A stretch of 64,000 nt of DNA, from assembly GCA_963576735.1 (NCBI GenBank), contig OY755188.1:3472001-3536000 (forward strand). Direction: 5' to 3'. Positions 50,578-59,790 of this stretch are shown piece after piece (position 1 is the first letter of the stretch; every line of letters starts with the position of its first letter). This DNA is from Bedellia somnulentella. Lineage: Eukaryota; Arthropoda; Insecta; Lepidoptera; Bedelliidae. The notes under the pieces are model-generated. The model worked only from the letters and a program-made list of their open reading frames with translations. It was not told the DNA's origin and made no database searches. A program made the position numbers and the translations under genes.

Positions 50578-51084
50578 ACTACTTCCTTACTTTTCAATAC
50601 ACAGTTTAATTATACTTGTATTAATATTCATTAAAAAAACAATGTGAAATCTGCCTCCGCTTTTTAAATTTTCATGCCACGTGACCCTGGTGAAATGTAT
50701 CTTCGATGTGGTTCTTGTATTTTTTGTAAACGTATAAAAATTGTTAAAAAAAAAGTTCGCTTAAGCTTCATCCTATTTAGCAAACATTAAATATGCACAA
50801 AGACCGACTTGCTTTTCCCATCTTATATTTTCCGTGATGAATGAAAATAAAGATGTTGTGGCATTCAAATGCTACTTTTTAATACAGAATGGTTTTTCAT
50901 CCGTAGCTTGATAGCTGTTTCAAGATTCTTGCTCGAGAAAAGAACGGTTAAAACATTCAAGAGTTTTCTTCGCTTTTTGTAAAAAAAACATATTTTCTTG
51001 AATCAAAAGGTTGGAAATTATTGTTTTTAAATCAGCTCTGCTTTAAGGTTTGATGTTTAAACCTTTCTTGTAAGATAGATTACA
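50578..51084. other. No feature recognised
   Basis: AT-rich. Confidence 0.35.
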
Positions 51085-51410
51085 CCAATGACTATTTTAG
51101 GGTCTATATTTTAAACCTGGTGTGGGTTCTAATCCCAGGTTGGGCCTACACCAAATTTACTTCTAAAGTCAAATGTGTGGTTAATTTATACTGGTTGTTA
51201 ATATTCAGGGAAAACATCGTGAGGAAACATCATGGCTAAATTGAACTTAGTCATGTGGCAGGGTGTCCGTTAAAAACGGCAATTGGCTGGCCCCCTATCA
51301 CGTGAGTACAATTTCCAAGAAGAACGTCACCAGGTGACACTGTCACGTGATGTTTAGAAGTTTTAGTACCTGTACCATCTCTTTGGGGATATACAGCGTG
51401 AATGAGTTTA
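51085..51410 (+). mobile_element. Family B SINE, diverged, head lost
   Basis: Starts at GGTGTGGGTTCTAATCCCAG (B box region) and reaches CATCTCTTTGGGGATATACA then GCGTGAATG. Confidence 0.7.
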
Positions 51411-51716
51411 TTAATAAAAAGCTTAGGCCGAGTTTTTTTTTTTTAATATACTTAAGTAGTTGAAGCAGACAAAAAGGACATCTCTATCGATCTGTAAATT
51501 TAACTTGTTTCTAGAAATTTTAAAACTGTGTTTGGCTTCTATTTACTTCGATATAAACACAATCTGTTCCGACGTCTTGCATATTTTTACCTACTTATCT
51601 ATACTTATAATAAATCTGTAGAGAGGTCAATTCTGTACATGAAATATGTTTTCAAAATAACCATCAGGTGGTGATTAGGGATCGATACTGATACCAAAAA
51701 TGCAATCAGTAAAATT

Positions 51717-51718
<2 letters not shown>

Positions 51719-51749
<31 letters not shown>

Positions 51750-51762
51750 ATGTCTGTCTGTC
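51719..51762. repeat. (GTCT)n microsatellite inside family C
   Basis: About 11 units with one interruption (GTAT). Confidence 0.95.
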
Positions 51763-52132
51763 GGTTTGTATGTTCCTTATGGAAACAAAAACTACTCGAC
51801 GGATTTTAACGAAACTTGGTACAATTAGTCTTTATACACCTGCGCAGGTTTTTGTATACTTTCCAGCTGAGTAGTAAAGGGGAATTTTTGGGAAAACGGG
51901 AGAAATTACTCCATTTTTTAAGCTTCCGTCGCGTGTGCAGCCTCAATGGTTAAACTTACATAGAAATCATGTGTGACGGAAATATTCTTCATAAAATTAT
52001 CTAAAAAAAATCCTAAGCAGTTTATGTCTATCTTTTACGGTTGATTCACAATAACACGTGTAATTACTGATAGCTTAGCAGTTCGGATCATTCTGATTGT
52101 ATTTGTTTACTCTTACGTTTGTAAACGTCTCA

Positions 52133-52508
52133 TAACATAACATAACATAAACGTTCTCGCCGAATATCCCCGAAGGGGTTGGCAGAGGTACTAATACTTC
52201 TGAACATCACGTGACTTTGTCACCTGGTGTTCAGAGTACCCACGTTTTGCATGGACATTGTACTCACGTGATAGGAGGCAGGCCTATCGCCGTTTTGTAC
52301 GAATACACTGTCACATGACTAAGTACAACTCAGCCATGTGGGTTTCCTCACGATGTTTTCCCTCACCGTTAACAACCATGATAAATTAACCACACATATG
52401 TCTTTAGAAAAGACAAATTGGTGTAGGCCCGACCCAGGATTTGAACACTAGTCGTTTGCACGATAACCGAGTGTTCTACCCACTGGGCTATCACGGTTGC
52501 TGAAACTG
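52133..52508 (-). mobile_element. Family B SINE, full length, nested in family C, 10-bp TSD
   Basis: AAACGTCTCA flanks it at 52,123-52,132 and 52,509-52,518. Tail of CATAA repeats, 3' module GAATATCCCCGAAGGGGTTG, and head ending GGTTGC plus 8 nt of extra 5' sequence. Confidence 0.9.
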
Positions 52509-52954
52509 AAACGTCTCACTCGTCCCAAATTTAAAAAAGGTTACATTATTACCTATTCAATAAAAAAAGAATCATAGAAATCGATAGACAAACACCGAAA
52601 TTATACATAAAATAAGCCATCACGCCCGTGATCAAAACTAAATCTTTACTAATTTACATATAACATACTAGATGGCGCCAGTAGTTGCATCCTAGTTCAA
52701 TTATTTATTTTTTAGACTGTTATAAATAGTTCATAGCGTTTTATTTCAAAATTTGCTATTAAACGGAAATACTGAACCGTTCATCAAAGCGCATTTAAAA
52801 TCTCCAAACTACACTGTTTAGGGAGTGCTATAAATTTAATAAATTGAAAACATTGCGCTGAATTTCACAATGCGTGAGCAGTGACTGAAGAAAGAAACCT
52901 CAGATATTTAAAAAAACAACGCTACCCGTGCGAAGCTGGGACGATCCACTAGTA

Positions 52955-53169
52955 GATGAATAATTACATGAAATAAGTATCTGTTCAATATTGTAACATG
53001 CTAAATTGATCTTTAGTATTTCTATGGTTTCAAAGTAATTTGGGCGAGGAATATAATAACCCATGTGTGGGAGCATTAATGAGCAATATTTTAGGATATA
53101 AATTTATATCTATACATTTTGAACAAACAATTTATTTCGTTGACATATATATGAAAACAATATGTAAAT
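52955..53169. other. No feature recognised
   Basis: AT-rich left flank of the LTR element. Confidence 0.35.
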
Positions 53170-53174
53170 ACACA
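53170..53174. repeat. Left 5-bp TSD ACACA of the LTR element
   Basis: Matches 58,202-58,206. Confidence 0.85.
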
Positions 53175-53544
53175 TGTAAAGAAAACTATAGTTTCCTTTA
53201 TTTGAATTTACACGCGCATATAGCAACTCTTTGGTAGTTTAGAGTTTTTAAGAAAGAGTAAACTGTGACGGTCATGACGCACGCTTTTGGTTAATGTCAA
53301 ATAAGAAAAATTTCTCTTTACAAAGAATAAGTTAATATCTAATTTTAAATAAAATAAGAAATCGACACCGGAATAATAACATTTAATGTCGTTTCTTTGA
53401 TTTACAGGTATGTAAGTTAATGTTTGTTTGATTTGTTTCATGATTTGTTTCTTAGATTAACTGAAATAAATCTTTGATTTACAGAGAAACTCAATGTGTT
53501 TGATTGACGGTGCCATATATCAAGCCACTATAAAATAATATTAT
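53175..53544 (+). repeat. 5' LTR (370 bp)
   Basis: Begins TGTAAAGAAAACTATAG, ends ...AATAATATTAT. AATAAA at 53,465-53,470. Matches 57,832-58,201. Confidence 0.92.
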
Positions 53545-53568
53545 AAAACGACATTAACTGTCACAAAA

Positions 53569-54681
53569 ATGGAGAAACTAAAATTTACTTTTCAAATTAA
53601 ACCAACAGTGGACGGAAAGTCAAACTTCATTGCCATAACCTCAATTGCCACACTAGATGACAAAGTTTACCTGATTCCTGAAGAGTATCAAGCAATATCA
53701 CTTCATAAACATATTCAAACCACGAAAACATACGTTACATTAAAAAGTACATTGAAAAAGAGATATCAAACTAGAAATGTTTGGATAAAAACAACAGAAG
53801 AAATTTTAAAAACATATGTCGATGAGACTGGAAACATGATTTTTCAGGACCAATTTCTAGAAGAAATTAACCAAGAACAGTCACCAGCTGTGAGTAAAAT
53901 GACATTAGAGGATCCTATAGTGAAGATTTTGGAAAAATTGGTTGAAGACAAACAGAATGAAGAAAAGAAGAGTATGAAAAAGTTAGCTGAAAGATTTGTG
54001 ATTGAAAAATTTAGCGGAAGAAATTCAAGAGCATGTCAGTGGATGGAAGTATTCGAAAAAGAATGTGAAAGATTTAATATTGTAAAAGAGGAAGAAAAGA
54101 TTGAAATTCTCAGACTTTTTCTTGATAAAACATGCATAGATTGGTACTCCTCCATGATGATAAAGTTTGGATTACAATCTGAGTGGTCAGAATGGAAATC
54201 AAGTTTTTTACAAACATACACCAGTAAAGGTTGGACTGACAGCAAATATGCTTTGACTTTCAAGTACCAAACAGGATCTTTGGTAGAATATGCAGTGAAA
54301 AAAGAAAGACTTTTATTGGAGATAAGAAAAACAATGGATGAAGGGACCCTAATTGACATAATCGCAGTCGGCTTACCAGATTTTATAACAGATAGGATTA
54401 ACAAAGAAGAAATAGTTCATGCTAAAGACTTATTCAATGAACTTGGCAGACTAGAACACTTGGTGCAAAAACGAAGAATTATAAAAAGAAAAGAAGATAG
54501 TAAACCGGTTAGAGAAAAATGTAATATCTGTGATAAATTGAATAAAGGAGACCGCTACCACCCAGAAGATTCTTGTTGGTTCAAACCAAAATTGAATACG
54601 GAAAAAGATAAAAAACAGATAAAACTTATCAATAATTCAGAGTTGGAATGTGAATTGCAGTACGAAGACCAAAAAAACTAA
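53569..54681 (+). CDS. gag: Gag polyprotein (370 aa)
   Basis: Structural protein expected to form the cytoplasmic particle. The ATG at 53,569 lies 24 bp after the 5' LTR, and no other start is upstream. The central part (about 145-300) has the retrotransposon capsid pattern: AERFVIEKFSGRNSRACQWM, EKIEILRLFLDKTCIDWYSS and WSEWKSSFLQTYT. Near the C-terminus is a zinc knuckle, C318-x2-C321-x9-H-x4-C (CNICDKLNKGDRYHPEDSCW), followed by a lysine-rich end. The ORF is intact. It stops at TAA 54,679-54,681 directly after the slippery sequence AAAAAAC, and pol follows in the -1 frame. Confidence 0.88.
   Translation: MEKLKFTFQIKPTVDGKSNFIAITSIATLDDKVYLIPEEYQAISLHKHIQTTKTYVTLKSTLKKRYQTRNVWIKTTEEILKTYVDETGNMIFQDQFLEEINQEQSPAVSKMTLEDPIVKILEKLVEDKQNEEKKSMKKLAERFVIEKFSGRNSRACQWMEVFEKECERFNIVKEEEKIEILRLFLDKTCIDWYSSMMIKFGLQSEWSEWKSSFLQTYTSKGWTDSKYALTFKYQTGSLVEYAVKKERLLLEIRKTMDEGTLIDIIAVGLPDFITDRINKEEIVHAKDLFNELGRLEHLVQKRRIIKRKEDSKPVREKCNICDKLNKGDRYHPEDSCWFKPKLNTEKDKKQIKLINNSELECELQYEDQKN
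54672..54678 (+). promoter_or_regulatory. Putative -1 frameshift heptamer AAAAAAC at the gag stop
   Basis: Gag codons read CAA-AAA-AAC-TAA, placing A-AAA-AAC in slippage phase. Gag starts are 1 modulo 3 and pol is 0 modulo 3, exactly the -1 frame, and pol is open across the site. Confidence 0.8.
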
Positions 54682-54683
54682 TA

Positions 54684-57600
54684 GTGCCGCCATTGATCAA
54701 GATAAAATTACTACTAAATAAAAATATTGAAGTATCAGGGATCTATGACTCTGGATCTAATGTGTCATTGATAAACTCAAAGATATTAAAGATAAAGCAA
54801 AACAAAGGCACTCTTTCAAATGATACTAATCTAAAAACGATTAATGGCGTCAAAAAAGCTATCGGAATAATTTCACTGGACATAGCCATCTTTGATATTG
54901 AGAAAAAAATGAATGTTTTTGTGATAGATAACGAAAATTTTGATTATGACTTTTTAGTGGGACTAGATTGTATACAAGAATTTCATCTAGTTCAAGACGA
55001 AAATCTGAAAATTCATCAAAAATTACCTACACAAAACAAGGAAAGAGTTTCTAAGGAAACAAATACAGATATTGATTCTAAGGAATTAAAAATGGATAAT
55101 ATCATAAACTACAATGAAAGTTTTAAAACAGAAGACTTTAGAATTTGTATTAATCACTTGAGTTTTGAGGAACAGACAATAATTGATGACTTAATAACAG
55201 AAAACCAGTCAGTGTTTGCGACGGACAAATATGACATTGGAAAGGTAAAAGGTTATGAAGCACACATCGATCTACAAGTAGAAAAATATTGCAGTAAAAG
55301 ACCATATCGTTGCACAGTGGAAGACAAGAAAGAAATCGAAAGCCAAATAGCAAAACTACTGGAAAAGAATATAATAGAAGAATCATATAGCCCATTTGCA
55401 GCGCCTGTTACATTGGCCTATAAAAGAGAAGAAAACAGAAAATCAAGACTGTGTATAGACTTCAGAGATTTAAATAAGATTGTTGTACCACAGTCACAGC
55501 CCTTCCCGCTCATCGAGGACTTAATAGTAAAAACAAGAAATTGAAAATATTTTTCAACGCTGGACCTTAATTCTGCTTTTTGGTCCATACCACTGCGTGT
55601 CACAGATAGACACAAAACGGCATTTGTGACACAAGAAGGTCATTACCAATGGACCTGTCTACCATTTGGATTGAAGACCGCTCCAGCCATATTCCAAAGG
55701 ATAATGTGTAATATTATACGGAAGCATAATCTTGGAGAGTTCACAGTATGTTTTATTGATGACATTCTGTTGTTTTCGAAGTCATTCTCGGATCATATAA
55801 GATATCTGAAGCAGTTATTTCAAGCAATTCAAAGCGAAGGTATGAAACTAAAATTCTCTAAATGCACATTTGCAGCCGATTCAGTAAAATACTTGGGGCA
55901 TGTAATCCAGAATAATTCAGTCAGACCTCTGAAAGATAATTTGATATCAATTAAAAATTTCCCGATTCCAAAAACTCCAAAAAATGTGAGACAATTTTTA
56001 GGAAAGATAAACTTTTACCATAAATATGTGCCAAATATTGCAATAAAATTAGAACCACTACATAATCTTTTGAGAAAAGGACAACCTTTCATCTGGACTG
56101 ACAAATGTCAAGAGTCATTTGAAGAAATGAAACATATATTATGTTCCCAACCAATATTAACAATTTATGACCCAAACTTACCTATTCACATATACACAGA
56201 TGCCAGCATATTAGGAGTAGGAGCAGTTCTGAAACAAAACCAAAAAAACAACGAAGAAAAACCTGTAGCCTACTTTTCAAAGAAATTAAATGAAGTGCAA
56301 AAAAGGAAGAAGGCTGTGTATCTGGAATGTCTGGCAATTAAAGAATGTGTTCAGTATTGGCAACACCTACTAATAGGCAGAAAATTCACAGTCTTTACAG
56401 ATCACAAGCCACTGGAAAATATGAACATAAAATGTAGAACAGACGAAGAGCTAGGTGACTTAACTCATTATTTATCGCAATATGATTTCCAAATTAAATA
56501 TTCTCCAGGAAGATATAATGTTGAAGCAGATTGCCTGAGCAGAAACCCGGTTCTCGAACCAGAAGAAAACTTAGAAGAACAGCTAAAAATAGTAAACATG
56601 ATAACAATAGAAGATATTTTACAAGATCAAAATCAAAATGAATATATACAAAGCAAGAGAGATAAGTTATATACAAAAAACAATGTGTATTACAAGAAAG
56701 TAAGAGAAAAAGAAAAAATTATTATATCAGAGAAATTAAGCATAGAGCTCATGAAGAAAATACATTCAGATCTAAGCCATATCGGAATTAAACAAATGCA
56801 AAAAATGATAAGCACTGTGTATACAGCAGAGAACATGACGAAAAACATAAAAATAATTTGTGAAAGCTGCACAATATGCATAAAGAATAAATCAAGAGGA
56901 AAAAATAAATATGGATTAATGTCACAATTGGGGCCTGCCAAAAAACCATTTCAGATATGTTCCATCGATACCATTGGAGGCTTTGGAGGATCCCGATCAA
57001 CAAAGAGATATTTACTCCTATTATCAGATCATTTTACAAGGTATGCATACATACTAACATCCAGTAGACAAAATGCAAATGATTTTATCAAACTTATAAA
57101 AAGTTGTACAGAATGTGATGACATAGAAGTGATACTCTCGGACCAATACCCAGGTATCAACTCAAGAGATTTCAAGAGTTTTTTAGATGAGAAGAATATA
57201 CAAATCATATTTACAGCAGTAAACTCACCTTTCTCGAATGGTTTGAATGAGAGACTAAACCAAACGCTGGTCAACAAAATCAGATGTAAAATAAATGAAC
57301 AAGATACAAGAATGGCATGGACGACTGTGGCACACAATTGTGTAAAGAAATACAACGAGACAGTGCACACAGTTACTGGATATGCTCCGAAATACTTACT
57401 TTATGGCACAGATGTCACTATTTTGCCAAATGAGCTAAAACAGGAAAGAACTAAACATGATTTAATCCAAGATAGGAGAAGAGCTCTAGAAAACTCAATC
57501 AAATCACATAATTATAACAAGACAATTTATGATAAGCATCGAAAATATATAGACTTCAACGTAGGAGACATGGTTTTTGTGGAAAACGGGAACAAATTAA

Positions 57601-57755
57601 ACAGGAAAAAACTTGATGAACTGAAAATAGGACCCTACAAGATTATAGAAAAAATATCTACATCAATATACAAGATAAACACTGATCACAAGAGATCAGA
57701 GTCTAACTACTTCCACATATCGAAGCTCACACCGGCTCCTGCTATCTACGTGTGA
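54684..57755 (+). pseudogene. pol: Pol polyprotein with one in-frame stop (protease, RT, RNase H, integrase)
   Basis: One frame runs from the gag overlap to 57,755, interrupted only by TGA at 55,542-55,544 inside RT. The protease active site is D-S-G near residue 22 (YDSGSNVSLIN). RT: SRLCIDFRDLNKIVVPQSQPFP, then after the stop LDLNSAFWSIPL and the catalytic FIDD in VCFIDDILLFS. RNase H: YTDASILGVGAVLKQ and FTDHKPLENM. Integrase: HHCC finger (HSDLSH...CESCTIC), then D, D and E in CSIDTIGGF, ILSDQYPG and GLNERLNQ with 35 residues between the last two, and a C-terminal GPYKI module. Numbered from the ATG at 55,626, the integrase triad is D448, D506, E542. The single stop means this copy could not make full-length Pol without readthrough. 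Confidence 0.88.
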
Positions 57756-57819
57756 AGAGTGTATGCCGGGAACATAAACCTCATTGTTTATATTCACTTT
57801 TACTCATTGTTTATCTCTT

Positions 57820-57831
57820 TTGGGGGGGAGA
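57820..57831 (+). other. Polypurine tract
   Basis: TGGGGGGGAGA directly before the 3' LTR; primes plus-strand DNA synthesis. Confidence 0.85.
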
Positions 57832-58201
57832 TGTAAAGAAAACTATAGTTTCCTTTATTTGAATTTACACGCGCATATAGCAACTCTTTGGTAGTTTAGA
57901 GTTTTTAAGAAAGAGTAAACTGTGACGGTCATGACGCACGCTTTTGGTTAATGTCAAATAAGAAAAATTTCTCTTTACAAAGAATAAGTTAATATCTAAT
58001 TTTAAATAAAATAAGAAATCGACACCGGAATAATAACATTTAATGTCGTTTCTTTGATTTACAGGTATGTAAGTTAATGTTTGTTTGATTTGTTTCATGA
58101 TTTGTTTCTTAGATTAACTGAAATAAATCTTTGATTTACAGAGAAACTCAATGTGTTTGATTGACGGTGCCATATATCAAGCCACTATAAAATAATATTA
58201 T
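57832..58201 (+). repeat. 3' LTR (370 bp)
   Basis: Same length as the 5' LTR; no difference seen by eye. Confidence 0.92.
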
Positions 58202-58206
58202 ACACA
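58202..58206. repeat. Right 5-bp TSD ACACA
   Basis: Matches 53,170-53,174. Confidence 0.85.
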
Positions 58207-58957
58207 TACAAAGAATATCTTGTTAGAAAATCTTGTCTCAGGAGATGAAAATACCACCTAGGACCATGTCCCGCATCATTAAAGAAGACCTAAAACTTGC
58301 CGCTTACCGAAAAAGGACCGGGCATGGCTTGAAAGCAGCTCTACGCTACATAAGGGCAACCAGAGTGAAGAAGCTGTTCGAAATGCACGCTAGGGGCGGG
58401 TATCGAACAATTCTCTTTACTGATGAGAAATACAACCGCCAAAATGACAGGGTGTACGCACACAGCGCTCAAGAAGCTTCCGAGAAGGTTGCCAAGGTGG
58501 AAAGAGGCCATTACCCTGCCTCGGTCATGGTTTGGTGGGGCGTGTCGTACCAAGGGGTAACCGAGCTTCATTTTTGTAAACAAGGCGTAAAAACTAACGC
58601 GGTGAACTACCAAAGATACATTTTGGAGCCTATTGTGAAGCCACTGACCCACACATTGTTTCAAACAAGCATTGGATATTCCAACAAGATTCAGTTCCAA
58701 GGGACAATTTACCCGAGTTTATCGCATGCGAAGATTGGCCTTCAGGAAGTCCGGACCTCAATCCATTGGATTACCGATTGTGGACAGTTTTAGAGGAGAA
58801 GGCTTGCTCGAAGCCTCATAAAAATATAAAGTCGTTAAAGCGCGATTTGGTGGCTGCAGCGGCATCGATACCCGTGGAAACAGTGCGTGCGACAATCGAC
58901 GAGTGGCCGGACCGATTGAAGAGGTGTGTGAAGGCTAAAGGTGGTCATATTGAGTGA
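58207..58957 (+). pseudogene. Tc1/mariner-superfamily transposase, broken
   Basis: The translation begins inside the DNA-binding part (MKIPPRTMSRIIKEDLKLAA), then YRTILFTDEK with the first catalytic D, QNDRVYAHSAQEASEKVAKV and HYPASVMVWWGVSYQGVTEL. A frameshift near 58,655 is needed to reach HWIFQQDSVP (second D) and SGSPDLNPLDYRLW (third D), and the frame ends CVKAKGGHIE. Relatives I know have about 37 residues between the second and third D; here there are 26, so about 11 residues including the usual AHKA segment are deleted. About 8 residues after FTDEK also look missing. The N-terminus is cut off next to the LTR element. Not functional. Confidence 0.8.
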
Positions 58958-59338
58958 AAAGTTTATAAATAAATAAAATAGGATCAAAATAACGATATAT
59001 ACTGATTTCATTACATTTTGTTTCTTATTCATGTAGAGTAGATAGGCACAATTTTAGTAGAGACAATATTTATGGCAAGACTAGGTATATTCCAGAGCTA
59101 TTTTTACGAAGTTGGAACGTAAAATGAAAAGTTATGAATGAAGGGTATCCAACGACTACGCCTAGGAATCATCTAAAACACTTCAATTACCCAATAAATT
59201 TTTACAGCAGCTGCGGACAGAAATGGATTGGTCCTTTTATAGCCGACATCGACACTACAAAATGAAAACCACTGTTTTTACAAACGTTTGATTGATTTAG
59301 TGCAGATATGCACTGATGACTGAAATGATTTATTATAA
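58958..59338. other. No feature recognised
   Basis: May include the 3' untranslated end of the mariner-type element, but no inverted repeat partner survives. Confidence 0.35.
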
Positions 59339-59405
59339 GCATAAAGCATAAAGCATAAACGTTCACGCCGAATATCCCCGAAGGTGTTGGCAGAGGTACT
59401 AATAC
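59339..59405 (-). mobile_element. Family B SINE 3' fragment
   Basis: CATAA-type tail, TTCACGCCGAATATCCCCGA, GGTGTTGGCAGAGGTACTAA. Confidence 0.7.
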
Positions 59406-59639
59406 TTTAGTTTATATATTCTATTATATATTATGTCGTAAAATGTATATATGTATTTTATTTAAAAATCTTTATATATATATTGCATATGTATTGTATA
59501 TATATCTGTATCTGTAAGTGTATTAGAACTTAATAAATATTTAGTAATACTTAAAATAGATAGATAATAGTTTGATGAATAATTTTAGTTTTTAAGCAAA
59601 TCAGTTTAATTTATTGGACATCTACCGAACATGTTTTTA

Positions 59640-59790
59640 ATCCAGCAAGTCTTTCCATTAATGGGTTGTCTGGAAGAGATCGCTCTTAGTGATAAGACCG
59701 CCAGTTGTACTTTGGCTTTTATACCGATCTTTTTTGTAATTGTTGTTTTTATTTTGTAATGTGCAATAAAGAGTTTTATTATTATTATTT
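59640..59790 (+). mobile_element. 3'-end fragment of a dispersed retroposon with (TTA)n tail
   Basis: GGTTGTCTGGAAGAGATCGC and AGTGATAAGACCGCC, then GTGCAATAAAGAG and TTA repeats. The AATAAA-type end and the simple tail suggest a LINE or SINE 3' end. Its tail is the insertion target of Dong-like copy 2. The first 20 bases recur at 14,024. Confidence 0.55.

Larger units (their letters stand above)
51598..52954 (-). mobile_element. Family C dispersed repeat, copy 3, split by a B SINE
   Basis: Reverse complement of copies 1 and 2, from ACTTATAATAAATCTGTAGA to GACGATCCACTAGT. The B SINE at 52,133-52,508 is inserted in it. Confidence 0.8.
53175..58201 (+). mobile_element. Ty3/gypsy-type LTR retrotransposon, 5.0 kb, young
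   Basis: Two 370-bp LTRs that look identical by eye, a 5-bp TSD, gag and pol in the order protease-RT-RNase H-integrase, and a purine tract before the 3' LTR. RNase H lies before integrase, which is the Ty3/gypsy order. No env frame follows pol. The only coding lesion I see is one in-frame TGA in RT. The primer binding site is not recognised: the sequence after the 5' LTR (AAAACGACATTAAC) has no TGG. Confidence 0.92.

Noticed and set aside
53208..53441. 77-codon minus-strand frame in each LTR
   Set aside because: Present because the two LTRs are the same sequence; no domain and antisense to the LTR.
54036..57370. Antisense open frames across gag and pol
   Set aside because: Hydrophobic shadow frames opposite AT-rich coding sequence; no start context or similarity.
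57756..57831. env gene after pol
   Set aside because: Only 76 bp separate the pol stop from the 3' LTR.
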